This document shows, piece by piece, positions 17,945 to 27,057 of a DNA stretch of 57,772 nucleotides. The position numbers were made by a program, and so were the translations under genes. Position 1 is the stretch's first letter; every line of letters begins with the position of its first letter. The notes under the pieces were generated by a model, which was given only the letters and a program-made list of their open reading frames with translations, made no database searches and had not been told where the DNA came from. The stretch comes from Flavobacteriaceae bacterium CP2B (GTDB taxonomy: Bacteria; Bacteroidota; Bacteroidia; Flavobacteriales; Flavobacteriaceae): positions 1-57,772 of the forward strand of contig LXTR01000025.1 of the NCBI GenBank assembly GCA_001683825.1, read 5' to 3'.

Positions 17945-19588
17945 ATGTACGTTGTGCGCATTTTGTGCGTTATACGTATCAGGAAACCAAAACACGTGAC
18001 ATTCTTTTCTTCTACATATTGGTTTTTGACCAGGGGCCAACACCATACGGGGGCAATTACAAGACTGATCGCCATCTTTACCCTCCTGTTTTGCCTGGGA
18101 GGCGCCTCTACCGTTCGGGCAGATTCTGGCTTACAGGTACTGGAAGACCCCGTGCTACGCTGCCAGGAGATTATCAATGCCCATCCGGAACACTGGGGTA
18201 ACGGGGCCAATGCCACCATTTTGGAACGCTATAGCCTGGATGAAACCGTCCCTAAGGAAGACCATATCTACCTCTTGCTCGAATCGCCTGGGCTCACCAT
18301 AGATTTCTTACAGGAAGACGATGGAAGCTCGGAAAAATACCTTTCCAAGTCGCTCTTGCTGGAACTGCTGAACAAGGCCGTGACCGCCCCGGACCTCACC
18401 AGCAGGAACATTGCCAGGGTCACCCTGAAGGTGGGCCTGGAAGAATATCAGAAAGCCTATTCGATTGCGGGGAAATATCGGAAATCACAGGAAATATCCG
18501 CAGAGGATGCCATTTCCTTTCTGGATAACCGGTATGGGTATGCCAAAATTGACGATGCCCGGCAACTCCTTACCACTGAGGTATCCAACCAGGGCCATTC
18601 CCTGGATAACAAAAAAGTACGGGACAAGCTCAGGGCCATTGAAAAAGGGTATCCTGACAATATGACCGTAGAACACGCCCAGAACGAGGTGTATGAATTC
18701 TACCGCCTGCTGGAGGAAGAGCGGGTAGGCCTGGCGGCCTATGAACCCTATACGCGTTTCAGAGAGGTTATGGAGCAACTCAATAAGTCCCGTATTGCCC
18801 AACGCCGAAAATACCGCTCGTCCATAGCCATCTCCGAGCCCGCGGGGAATAGCGTTTGGCAGCTCAACGATCCGGTCTCGGTGGCCTGGTCTACCTCCAA
18901 TATCCCGGCCGATAAGTCCCTGCGCTTTTTCCTGGTAAAGGGCGAGATGGTGGTACAGGAACTGGGGATCTTCAAGAATTCGGGAGCCGCCGGTGGCATC
19001 CGGCTAAACAAGAATATAGACTCTGGAGACGACTACAGGGTTGTCGCCATCGAAATGTTCCCGGCCAACAAGCAAAATGTAGCCAAAATAGCGACCCCCA
19101 ATTTCAGTATCCGCCGGCCGGTACGGAAAAAGGATGCCCCCGAGGCATATGTCGCCCCCGCCATCACAAAAACGGTGCCTGCCACTACCAAAGCCCCGGC
19201 TACCCCTGCAGAACCCGATTCCCTGCGATACGAACGCATGTCATTTGAAGGGCGTAAAATTTCTTATGTAAAAGAACTCACCGTAGATGCCAAAGATATC
19301 CGCATCAGTATCTGGGATCATGGCCGCCAGGACCAGGACATCGTATCGATCTACCTGAACGGCGAACCAGTGGTGGCGAAACACGAACTCACCTACCACA
19401 AAAAACACTTCGATGTGCACCTGGACACGACCAGGAAAAACGACCTCTTCCTGTATGCACACAACCTGGGCTTCTACCCGCCCAATACCGTTTCCATCGA
19501 AATCATCGACAATACAACATCCGAAAACATCATCTTGAATTCCACGCTCAAGAGCTGTGAGGCGGTACTGATCAATGTGACCCAATAA
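17945..19588 (+). CDS. exported protein with Kre9/Knh1-like domain, unknown function
   Basis: A 547-residue exported protein that I cannot place in an enzyme family. The hydrophobic export segment is at residues 40-58 behind a 39-residue leader, so translation may begin later at a non-ATG codon; ATG 17945 is the only upstream ATG. Residues about 60-290 are helical and charged. Residues about 297-385 (ISEPAGNSVWQLNDPVSVAW) look like the Ser-Thr-rich/Kre9-Knh1 beta domain. A Thr/Pro/Ala linker follows, and residues about 420-547 contain ISIWDHGRQDQDIVSIYLNG, a beta-sandwich motif seen in other secreted Bacteroidota proteins. It follows the GMC gene by 71 bases; a surface or adhesive role is a guess. 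Confidence 0.8.
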   Translation: MYVVRILCVIRIRKPKHVTFFSSTYWFLTRGQHHTGAITRLIAIFTLLFCLGGASTVRADSGLQVLEDPVLRCQEIINAHPEHWGNGANATILERYSLDETVPKEDHIYLLLESPGLTIDFLQEDDGSSEKYLSKSLLLELLNKAVTAPDLTSRNIARVTLKVGLEEYQKAYSIAGKYRKSQEISAEDAISFLDNRYGYAKIDDARQLLTTEVSNQGHSLDNKKVRDKLRAIEKGYPDNMTVEHAQNEVYEFYRLLEEERVGLAAYEPYTRFREVMEQLNKSRIAQRRKYRSSIAISEPAGNSVWQLNDPVSVAWSTSNIPADKSLRFFLVKGEMVVQELGIFKNSGAAGGIRLNKNIDSGDDYRVVAIEMFPANKQNVAKIATPNFSIRRPVRKKDAPEAYVAPAITKTVPATTKAPATPAEPDSLRYERMSFEGRKISYVKELTVDAKDIRISIWDHGRQDQDIVSIYLNGEPVVAKHELTYHKKHFDVHLDTTRKNDLFLYAHNLGFYPPNTVSIEIIDNTTSENIILNSTLKSCEAVLINVTQ

Positions 19589-19640
19589 AGCTGGGTACCC
19601 GCTTGTTTTAAGGGATTCCCCCGATTCACACGCCCTGTGG

Positions 19641-22196
19641 CTATCCCACCTCTTTACGCAAAACTTCGAGGGGCGGGCTGTTCAGGACACTCCGGCTATT
19701 GCCTAGCCCAATGAGCAGCACCAGGAGGGTAATCCCCGGGAATAGCACCAGGAAAGGCACATATGAGGGCACAAAGGCGGTTTCAAAGACCAGGCCCGCC
19801 AGCAACTGGCTGCTGGCCAGGGAGAGCAGTATGCCCGACAGGCTTCCCAGCACCCCCAGGTACAAATATTCCAGGGCAGTGATCCTGAGGATCTGCCGGC
19901 CCCTTGCCCCGATGGTGCGCAACAGCACACTTTCCCTGATACGCTGGTATTTGCTGGTCCGAACGGCCCCTATGAGTACGATAATACCGGTGACGATGCT
20001 GAAAAACGCCATGAAATTGATCACCCAGGAGATCTTGTTCAGTATCCCTTCGACCAGGGTTAACATCTGCCGCAGGTCGATGATGGAGATATTGGGGAAC
20101 TGCCGTACCAAATCCTGCTGCAGGTTGGCCGAGGCTTTTTCATTGGGGACCTTGGTTGTAAAAACATGGAATTGCGGGGCTTTTTCGAGCACTCCTTCCG
20201 GGAACACGATCGAGAAATTGAGCTGCATCCTCCCCCAGTCCACTTCCCGGATACTGGCGATTTTGGTATCGAGCAAGACGCCCTGCACATTAAAGGTTAC
20301 TTCATCCCCCGTCTGTACCCTGGCATCAAAGGCAAAATTCTCGGCCACCGAGATAGGTACCGGCCGGGTATCGGGCAATACACTTCCCACCCATTCGCCT
20401 TCGGTGATGGCTTCGGAGCCTATCATGGAGTCCCGGTAGGTGGTCCGGAACTCATGGCTCATCACCCACCGCCCCACCCTCGAGGTCGTGTCTTTGCGGA
20501 TTTCATTAATGGGCCTCCCCTTGATGCTGTGCACGCGCATGGTGACAATCGGGATATTGTCAATGACCGGCAGCCCTTTGGGGGTAATTGCCCCCGCCAC
20601 CGCTTCCTGCTGCCCGGACTGTACATCCAGAAGGATGAGGTTGGGGCTGCGGGAAGTATCGGCAATGGAGGCCTTGGCCAAAAGGATGTCTTTGGTAAAA
20701 TAGAGCGTACTGATCAAAAAGGTGCCTACCCCCACGGCCAGCACCATGGTCATGGTTTGGTTCCTGGGCCTGAAGAGGTTGAGCAGGCTCTGGCGGGCGC
20801 AAAAACCCCACCCGGAGGGAAAAAACCGTTTGATGCCTTTCATGAAAAGGCGGGCGATACCGGCCAGGGCCGAAAAAGTAACCACGATGGCCCCGACGAA
20901 AGAGAGGGCATATCGCCAGTTATCCAGTAACAAGAGTGAGAAAAGAAAAACCAGGAGGACAATCGCCAGGATGACCAGCAGGCTCGCCTTCCCGTTCGTA
21001 TCGTTGCGTTCCTGTATACGCAGTACCTGCAGGGGCGATACGTAAAGGGTGCTCATCAAAGGGAGCAACGCAAAGAGTACAGACATGACCAGGCCCAGCA
21101 ACAACCCCATGAGCACGGCCCCCGGGGAAATACGCACCTCCAGTGTTACCGGGAGGAATTCTGCCAACAGGATGGGGAAACTTTGTTGCAGCAAGAGCCC
21201 GATCCCCGTGCCAATCATCCCGCCCAGCAGCCCCATCAGGGCAATCTGGATCAGGTAGATGAAAAAGGTCTGCCTCCGGCTCGCGCCCAGGCATTTCAAG
21301 ACCGCCACCGCAGGCAGTTTCTCCTGCATATAGATGTGGATAGAACTGGCGATGCCCACACAACCCAGCAACAGGGCAATAAAAGCGACCAGGTTCAAAA
21401 AGCGTCCAAAATTCTCGTACCTGCGGCCCAGCCCACGACTGGTGGCCAGATGGGTGTCAAGGTCGGCCCCCTCTGCGCTCAGGATGGGGTTCAGGACCTT
21501 GTCAAACTGTTCAAGGTCTGTTTCGGGCCGGGAGAGGAAATAGTATTCATAGTCCAAACGGCTGCCCTGTTGTATGAGGCCGGTTTGTTCGATAAACCGG
21601 TAGGGTAAAAGCACAGGGGGCGCCACTGTGCTGGAAAGGGCGGATCCTCCGGGAACTGATTTCAGGGCACCGGCGATAGGAAAGGTAAGTTCCCCCACCT
21701 TTACGCTGTCGCCCGGGACAATGCCGTATTGCAACATGACCGTGGCATCGACCAGGGCCGCCTCCTCGCTCCGGAAACGTTCCCCGGCATCCGCCGGCTG
21801 GGTTTCGAGTTCCCCGTAGAAGGGGAAACCCTCCGAAATCCCGCGTACACGTACCAGTTTGGTGGTCCCGTTCTTGGGGAAAAGCGCCATGGAGGCAAAA
21901 TTGATTTCCTTCGCCCGGGCACCGCCCAGGGAATCCATGATCTCCAGTACCCGTTCGTTGGGGGGTTGACTGCTGTCTATGATATAATCGGCCCCCATAA
22001 GGGAGCGAGATTGGCTGCTGATGTTGCTTTTTAAACTGTCGCTGAAAGACTGGATGGCCACCACGGCGGCGATTCCCAGAATGATGGAAGCCATAAACAG
22101 GAAGAGCTTCTTCCCACTGGCCCTGCCGTCACGCCATGCCATCTTCAAGAGCCAACGCATACCGGCCGTGTTTTTGGTGGGGTGTACCTTGCTCAC
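19641..22196 (-). CDS. ABC transporter permease, FtsX/YbbP type
   Basis: An 851-residue inner-membrane permease of the MacB/FtsX superfamily. One transmembrane segment follows a basic N-terminus (about residues 32-50), then an extracytoplasmic domain, a FtsX-like core with three segments (about 262-395), a middle pair, a second periplasmic domain and a C-terminal FtsX core (about 720-840). This duplicated layout is that of YbbP-like proteins rather than a half-size MacB or LolC. Its start overlaps the stop of the ATPase gene by four bases (ATGA), so both are made together. In E. coli ybbA-ybbP lies next to tesA, and here a TesA-like gene is the divergent neighbour. The substrate is unknown; lipid or envelope export is plausible. 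Confidence 0.9.
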   Translation of the reverse strand: MSKVHPTKNTAGMRWLLKMAWRDGRASGKKLFLFMASIILGIAAVVAIQSFSDSLKSNISSQSRSLMGADYIIDSSQPPNERVLEIMDSLGGARAKEINFASMALFPKNGTTKLVRVRGISEGFPFYGELETQPADAGERFRSEEAALVDATVMLQYGIVPGDSVKVGELTFPIAGALKSVPGGSALSSTVAPPVLLPYRFIEQTGLIQQGSRLDYEYYFLSRPETDLEQFDKVLNPILSAEGADLDTHLATSRGLGRRYENFGRFLNLVAFIALLLGCVGIASSIHIYMQEKLPAVAVLKCLGASRRQTFFIYLIQIALMGLLGGMIGTGIGLLLQQSFPILLAEFLPVTLEVRISPGAVLMGLLLGLVMSVLFALLPLMSTLYVSPLQVLRIQERNDTNGKASLLVILAIVLLVFLFSLLLLDNWRYALSFVGAIVVTFSALAGIARLFMKGIKRFFPSGWGFCARQSLLNLFRPRNQTMTMVLAVGVGTFLISTLYFTKDILLAKASIADTSRSPNLILLDVQSGQQEAVAGAITPKGLPVIDNIPIVTMRVHSIKGRPINEIRKDTTSRVGRWVMSHEFRTTYRDSMIGSEAITEGEWVGSVLPDTRPVPISVAENFAFDARVQTGDEVTFNVQGVLLDTKIASIREVDWGRMQLNFSIVFPEGVLEKAPQFHVFTTKVPNEKASANLQQDLVRQFPNISIIDLRQMLTLVEGILNKISWVINFMAFFSIVTGIIVLIGAVRTSKYQRIRESVLLRTIGARGRQILRITALEYLYLGVLGSLSGILLSLASSQLLAGLVFETAFVPSYVPFLVLFPGITLLVLLIGLGNSRSVLNSPPLEVLRKEVG

Positions 22197-22882
22197 AATA
22201 GGGGGCTATGTTCTTTTTGGAGGACCCGTCCGCCTTTCAGCCGAAGGATGCGCCCAGTTTTCTTGGCCAATTCCAGGTCATGGGTGACAATCACCAGGGT
22301 GGTTCCCGCCTCCCTGTTCAGTTCAAATAGCAACTCCACCACTTTTTCCCCTGTTTCCTCGTCTAGATTGCCGGTAGGCTCATCGGCAAAAAGGATGGCC
22401 GGTTGGTTGGAAAATGCCCGGGCAAGCGCTACCCGTTGTTGCTCGCCACCGGAAAGCTGGGAAGGATAGTGATGTACCCGGTCCCCCAATCCTACTTTCA
22501 CCAATAATTTCCTGGCCGACTCAGTGGCCCCCTTTACTCCCTGGAGTTCCAGGGGTACCGATACATTCTCGAGGGCAGTAAGCGTGGGCAATAGTTGGTA
22601 GTCCTGGAAGATAAACCCCACCTTGTGGTTGCGCAGCAGGGCCCGCTCATCTTCTGTGAGCGACCCCAGGTCCTGCCCGCAAAGCGCTATCCTGCCGGAA
22701 TCTGCGCCGTCCAGGCCCGCACAAAGCCCCAGGAGCGTTGTCTTTCCACTGCCCGATGGCCCCACAATGGAAAAAGTTTCCTTTTCCTCTATGCTGAAAC
22801 TGATATCGTGCAATACCTTTAAATGCCTGGAGCCACTTTTATAAGACTTCTCCAGGTTGCTAACGTTTAATATCTTTGCCAT
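22193..22882 (-). CDS. ABC transporter ATP-binding protein, YbbA type
   Basis: The ATPase partner of the YbbP-like permease, 229 residues from ATG 22882; the longer reading from 22987 adds a hydrophobic stretch that is intergenic and is rejected. Walker A is GPSGSGKTT, the signature is LSGGEQQR and Walker B is ILFADEPTGNLD; the Q-loop is seen as FQDYQLLPT. These match the LolD/MacB/YbbA class, which powers mechanotransmission rather than classical import. It is the first gene of a two-gene unit with the permease, overlapping by four bases, and shares a 71-base divergent control region with the TesA-like gene. Confidence 0.93.
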   Translation of the reverse strand: MAKILNVSNLEKSYKSGSRHLKVLHDISFSIEEKETFSIVGPSGSGKTTLLGLCAGLDGADSGRIALCGQDLGSLTEDERALLRNHKVGFIFQDYQLLPTLTALENVSVPLELQGVKGATESARKLLVKVGLGDRVHHYPSQLSGGEQQRVALARAFSNQPAILFADEPTGNLDEETGEKVVELLFELNREAGTTLVIVTHDLELAKKTGRILRLKGGRVLQKEHSPLL

Positions 22883-22953
22883 CGTCTTGCCGCTGGTTTT
22901 TTTGGGAAAGAGGCAAAATAAAGAAATGATTTTGATAATCAGGAAGGAATTAT
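22883..22953. promoter_or_regulatory. divergent promoter region between ybbA-like and tesA-like genes
   Basis: On the minus strand, TTATTTTG (22914-22921) is a one-mismatch -7 element for the ATPase gene. On the plus strand, TGATTTTG (22927-22934) is a one-mismatch -7 element 19 bases before the TesA-like start. An AGGAAGGA (22941-22948) five bases before that ATG could serve as a ribosome binding site, unusual among the genes here. Confidence 0.4.
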
Positions 22954-23667
22954 ATGAAAGCATTGTTAAAATATAGCCTCTTAACACTTTTATTTACAGG
23001 GATTTCCTGTGGGGACGGCCCGGCCAAAAAAGACACCGGGCCAGGGGAGGGCGAGACAGGGGGCAAAAGCAGCACCGCCGCCACAGGAAAGGTGATCCTC
23101 TTTTTTGGGAACAGCCTTACGGCCGGGATGGGGCTAGACCCCGAGGAAGCCTTCCCTGCGTTTATCCAGGAGAAAATTGATTCCCTGGGGTATCCCTACA
23201 CCGTGGTCAACGCGGGCCTGAGCGGGGAAACCACCGCCAGTGGGCGGAACCGGCTACCCTGGGTACTGGACGATAAGGTGGCAGTTTTTGTCCTGGAACT
23301 GGGGGCCAACGATGGGCTAAGGGGGATCCCCCTTGACGAAACCCGCTCCAACCTTCAGGCCATGATCGACCAGGTACGGGAAGAGAACCCGGGTACGGCC
23401 ATCGTCCTGGCCGGGATGCAGATCCCCCCCAATATGGGGCCCGAGTATACTACAGAGTTCAGGAACATCTTTCCCGACCTGGCCGCGAAAAACCATACGG
23501 CCCTGATCCCTTTCCTCCTGCAGGATGTCGGGGGCATACCTGAGCTCAACCAGCCAGACGGCATCCATCCCACCAGGGAAGGGCACCGGATCATTGCCCG
23601 CAATATCTGGCCGGTCATTGAAGAAACCATCAAAATATCCGACAGTACGCCGGCGGTAAGCGAGTAA
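22954..23667 (+). CDS. tesA: TesA-like arylesterase / SGNH lipoprotein
   Basis: An SGNH hydrolase of the TesA (multifunctional thioesterase / arylesterase / lysophospholipase L1) family, 237 residues. A lipoprotein signal ends at Cys19 (FTGISC), then a Gly/Lys/Ser-rich linker to residue 45. Block I is FFGNSLTAGMG with Ser54, block III is ELGAND with Asn119, and block V is DGIHPTREGH with Asp202 and His205. E. coli TesA is a soluble periplasmic protein, so lipidation and the linker are a variation. It is divergent from the YbbA-YbbP-like transporter; the grouping tesA-ybbA-ybbP is conserved in proteobacteria and here is kept with changed orientation. Confidence 0.88.
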   Translation: MKALLKYSLLTLLFTGISCGDGPAKKDTGPGEGETGGKSSTAATGKVILFFGNSLTAGMGLDPEEAFPAFIQEKIDSLGYPYTVVNAGLSGETTASGRNRLPWVLDDKVAVFVLELGANDGLRGIPLDETRSNLQAMIDQVREENPGTAIVLAGMQIPPNMGPEYTTEFRNIFPDLAAKNHTALIPFLLQDVGGIPELNQPDGIHPTREGHRIIARNIWPVIEETIKISDSTPAVSE

Positions 23668-23690
23668 GCAAAAAATACCTGTTACAGAGG

Positions 23691-24857
23691 TCAGATCCCG
23701 CGCCTGTTCCGTTCCTTCTTCAATAATTCGAGCTCCCGGCTGGTCTGCCCTGCCACAGACGTATTCTCCTCCGCCCGCCTGATCAGGTAGGGCATTACAT
23801 CCCGTACCGGGCCAAAGGGCAGGTATTTGGCCACGTTATACCCGTGGGAAGCCAGGTTAAAGGAAATATGGTCGCTCATGCCGTACAACTGCCCGAACCA
23901 GATACGGGGGTCGTCTTCCCCGATCCCTTTTTCCTCCATCAGTTCCATTAGGCGGTAACAACTGACTTCATTATGGGTGCCGGCAAAGAGCGCGATACGG
24001 TCCAGATGGTCGAGCACATACGCAACCGCCGCGTTGAAGTTATCATCCGTATCCTTCTTGGTGGCACAGATGGGCGTCGGGTAGCCCTTTTCCTCCGCCC
24101 TTTCGTTCTCCTTTTCCAGGTAGGCCCCGCGCACTGCCTTGATCCCGATCACAAAACCCTCTTTTACGCTGCGTTGGTGCAAGGCCTTCAGGTAGTCTAC
24201 CCGGTCCCAGCGGTACAGCTGCAGCGTGTTGAAGACAATGGCTTTCTTTTGGTTGTATTTCCGCATCATCTCCTCCACCAGTTGGTCAGCGGCATCCTGC
24301 ATCCAGCTCTCCTCGGCATCGATGAGCAAGGAGACATCCAGGTCGTGCGCCTTTTTACAGGTGGTATCAAATCGTTTTACCACCCGCCCCCATTCGGCCT
24401 GTTCGGCCTTACTCAGTTTTTGGCCCTCCCCGATTTTCTGGAACAGGGCAAAGCGGCCGTAACCAGTGGGCTTAAACACCGCAAAGGGAATCGCGTCTTT
24501 TTCTTTCACGAAATCGAGGATGGTCAGCGTCTTGGCCAGGGCATCATCCAGCGGATCCTCTGTATCTTTCCCTTCTACGGAATAATCCAGGACCGAACAC
24601 ACTTTCTTGTCCCACATCTGGTCGACCACCGGCATGCAGTCCGCCTCGTTGACACCCCCGCAAAAATGGTCGAATACCGTGGCCCGTATAAGCCCCTCTA
24701 CCGGTAAATGGGCTTTGATGGCAAAACGGGTCACCGCGGTACCCAGTTTAACCAGGGGCTCATTGGCGATCAGTTTGAAGAGAAAATAAGCGCGCTCGAG
24801 TTCGGAGTCCTTTTTCAGGGCGAAAGCCGTTGCAGTATCTTCAAAAATTTGGTTCAT
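23691..24857 (-). CDS. proline dehydrogenase
   Basis: A stand-alone proline dehydrogenase of 388 residues, the flavoenzyme that oxidises proline to pyrroline-5-carboxylate with electrons passed to quinone. The FAD barrel motifs include VSLLIDAEESWMQ near residue 175, GIKAVRGAYLEKE near residue 240, and the C-terminal GQLYGMSDHISFNLA and YLPFGPVRDVMPYLIRR, which binds the substrate carboxylate. It is the monofunctional type; the P5C dehydrogenase is not in the window. It is divergent from aroB (98 bases). TATCTTTA upstream on its strand is a near match to a -7 element. Confidence 0.93.
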   Translation of the reverse strand: MNQIFEDTATAFALKKDSELERAYFLFKLIANEPLVKLGTAVTRFAIKAHLPVEGLIRATVFDHFCGGVNEADCMPVVDQMWDKKVCSVLDYSVEGKDTEDPLDDALAKTLTILDFVKEKDAIPFAVFKPTGYGRFALFQKIGEGQKLSKAEQAEWGRVVKRFDTTCKKAHDLDVSLLIDAEESWMQDAADQLVEEMMRKYNQKKAIVFNTLQLYRWDRVDYLKALHQRSVKEGFVIGIKAVRGAYLEKENERAEEKGYPTPICATKKDTDDNFNAAVAYVLDHLDRIALFAGTHNEVSCYRLMELMEEKGIGEDDPRIWFGQLYGMSDHISFNLASHGYNVAKYLPFGPVRDVMPYLIRRAEENTSVAGQTSRELELLKKERNRRGI

Positions 24858-24955
24858 TTAAGGCACTTTTTTAACGGTTTAAAGATAAAGAGAGAAAATG
24901 GTTTCGAAAGAGCAAAAATTGGCTTTATTTTGTGGCCCGGACGCAAAACAGCTTC

Positions 24956-26014
24956 ATGGATTCAATCGAAACTTCTTCCTACCAGGTCCACTTCAACGCC
25001 AGGGCCTTCACCGCACTGAAAGCCCACCTGCAAAAGGCCGGCTACTCTAAGGTGTTCATCCTGGTGGATGAAAACACCCACGCGTGCTGTCTGCCCCCCT
25101 TCCTGGAAGGTATGGGGCAACTCCCGGGACACGAGTTGCTTCGCATCCGCTCCGGCGAAGAACACAAAAACATCGCTACCTGCATGCAGCTATGGGAGGC
25201 CCTGTCCGAAAAGGATGCCGACCGCAAGAGCCTGCTGATCAACCTGGGGGGTGGGGTCCTTACCGATCTCGGGGGCTTTGTCGCCTCTACCTTTAAAAGA
25301 GGCATCGCCTTTATCAATGTGCCCACTACCCTGTTGTCTATGGTGGACGCCTCTATCGGTGGGAAAACAGGGGTCGACCTGGGGCCGCTAAAAAACCAGG
25401 TGGGGGTCATTAACCAACCCCTGATGGTCCTCATCGTAGAAGGTTTCCTGAAAACCCTGGACCAAAGACAAATGCGTAGCGGTTTTGCCGAAATGCTCAA
25501 ACACGGCCTGATCCGCAACAAATCGTATTGGGACGCCTTAAAGGACCTGCCTTCGGTACAGGAAGCGGCGCCCTTCATCTATGATTCGGTCCGCATTAAA
25601 AACGAGGTGGTCCTGCAGGACCCCAGGGAAGAACACCTCCGGAAAATCCTGAACTACGGGCATACCCTGGGGCATGCCATAGAATCCTATTACCTGGAAA
25701 AAGGCAAAGATATGCTGCTCCACGGGGAAGCCATCGCGATTGGCATGATCCTCGAAGCCTACCTCTCGCATAAACTTTGTGGCATGGACGCGGCCACCAT
25801 GGACGCCATCAAAGGAGCCTTCCTCCGCCGCTACCCCAGGGTAGCCATGGGCAAAGGGGATATTTCGCAAATTCTCGAGTTGCTGAAATTTGACAAGAAA
25901 AATACCCACGGCCGGATCAACTTCGTCCTCCTCAAGGACATAGGGGTGCCCGCTATTGACGTTACCGTACCGGTCAATCTGTTCGAAGAAGCCTTTGCAT
26001 ACTACATGGAATAA
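24956..26014 (+). CDS. aroB: 3-dehydroquinate synthase
   Basis: AroB converts DAHP to 3-dehydroquinate in the shikimate pathway, using NAD and a divalent metal. From ATG 24956 it is 352 residues, the usual length; ATG 24932 is also in frame but gives eight extra residues. The NAD-site glycine run is LGGGVLTDLGGFVAS, followed by the KRG and VPTTLLSMVDASIGGKTGVD core. Metal ligands are the Glu in FAEMLKHG, the His in GHTLGHAIE and a later LLHGEAIAIGM His. A TTATTTTG (24925-24932) is a one-mismatch -7 element 23 bases before the start. The gene is isolated from other aro genes. Confidence 0.96.
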   Translation: MDSIETSSYQVHFNARAFTALKAHLQKAGYSKVFILVDENTHACCLPPFLEGMGQLPGHELLRIRSGEEHKNIATCMQLWEALSEKDADRKSLLINLGGGVLTDLGGFVASTFKRGIAFINVPTTLLSMVDASIGGKTGVDLGPLKNQVGVINQPLMVLIVEGFLKTLDQRQMRSGFAEMLKHGLIRNKSYWDALKDLPSVQEAAPFIYDSVRIKNEVVLQDPREEHLRKILNYGHTLGHAIESYYLEKGKDMLLHGEAIAIGMILEAYLSHKLCGMDAATMDAIKGAFLRRYPRVAMGKGDISQILELLKFDKKNTHGRINFVLLKDIGVPAIDVTVPVNLFEEAFAYYME

Positions 26015-26144
26015 GGGCTACACCTACTTTTTTACAGGCTTTTACAACTCTTTGGGATCCCCGAGCAAAAAATAATTTAGCTTAGGTCTATAGAACTTTT
26101 TAACTTTCTATGGCCTCCCCGTAAAGGGTTTAAAAAACCAACCT

Positions 26145-26477
26145 ATGAAAAGAATCTTAATCGATTACCAAAAACTGAGCCACGAGGTGGCGGCCCTCCT
26201 GATCGAAACCTACCCGGATGGCTACGGAGATGAAGACATCATACGTTTCAGGAATGCGGCCGGAGAATTTGTGCAGGCAGTAGAACTGAGGACAGAAGAC
26301 ACCTTGTACCTGGTGAAGATCAGTAAGAGCCTTTCTAACTTCATTGCCAATTTTGACGATACTATCGAAAGGGAACTCGACTCCTCAGAAATCGAACACG
26401 ATGACGAACCGGAAATGGAGCTGAACCTGGGTTCTGAGATGGACGAGGATCAGGATTACGATTCTGATTACGACTGA
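26145..26477 (+). CDS. conserved acidic hypothetical protein
   Basis: A 110-residue cytoplasmic protein with a compact N-terminal part (residues 1-80) and a very acidic tail (about residues 82-110, ending DYDSDYD). The DIIRFRNAAGEFVQAVELRTEDTLYLVKIS region is strongly conserved in my memory of related flavobacterial proteins. Some database names for that group, such as DNA primase, are not supported by this sequence: there is no primase motif and the protein is far too small. Its role is unknown. Its last ten bases overlap the 3' end of the convergent DinB gene, so the two transcripts are antisense at their ends. Confidence 0.82.
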   Translation: MKRILIDYQKLSHEVAALLIETYPDGYGDEDIIRFRNAAGEFVQAVELRTEDTLYLVKISKSLSNFIANFDDTIERELDSSEIEHDDEPEMELNLGSEMDEDQDYDSDYD

Positions 26478-26995
26478 ATGGAAAGGTAGCGTTCCCGGAT
26501 TATGTTCCGATGGTGTTTCTGATGACCACAGATCAGGAAGCCAAGGGCCCCCACGCTTACCCTGGAATTGCTCGCCGTACCCTGAAGCTTCAGCTGTTCA
26601 GGGCCAAAGGTTTCAAACAAGCTGATAGAGGCCGCCCGTACGGCTTTGTATTCTTCGATAATGCTTTTCTTGCTGCGTTCCCCGGCCCTGGAATTGGGCA
26701 CATAGGTGTCCTGGTCAAAACCCGGCAACGGCGTCTGGTCATTTCTCCCGATACGCAACGCCCGGTACTGGAATACCCGTTCGGCATCAATCACGTGCAA
26801 AAGCACCTCGGCAATGGTCCATTTTCCCAACCCGTAACTGAGTTGCCACTGGCCTTCAGGGATACTCTCCATGAACTGCGGAAAGTTGTGGAGTTGCCGG
26901 CGCATGAGGTCCATAAGTTCCACGTCCCCCAGGGTATCGATGTAAGGCTGGTAATAGGTATTGTATTCGGCAGATGTGAGTTCAGAAGATTTCAT
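26468..26995 (-). CDS. DinB family protein
   Basis: A 175-residue four-helix DinB/YfiT-type protein. The expected metal-binding histidines are visible: His in VLLHVIDAERV near residue 67 and the pair in GHQKHHRNI near residue 162. The WTIAEVLLHV and FQYRALRIGR segments are typical. Members are thiol-dependent S-transferases or metal-dependent hydrolases in a few known cases, but most are uncharacterised and no substrate can be read here. It is a single gene, overlapping the acidic hypothetical gene tail-to-tail by ten bases. Confidence 0.9.
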   Translation of the reverse strand: MKSSELTSAEYNTYYQPYIDTLGDVELMDLMRRQLHNFPQFMESIPEGQWQLSYGLGKWTIAEVLLHVIDAERVFQYRALRIGRNDQTPLPGFDQDTYVPNSRAGERSKKSIIEEYKAVRAASISLFETFGPEQLKLQGTASNSRVSVGALGFLICGHQKHHRNIIRERYLSIQS

Positions 26996-27057
26996 TCCTG
27001 TCCTTTAAATGTTCCTTGCAATCAAGCGGTACCTACCTTAACAGGGGTGTATAGCCC

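Noticed and set aside
26145-26477. Primase-like function for the acidic protein
   Set aside because: I recall database labels of this kind for the group, but the sequence has no primase zinc or Toprim motif.
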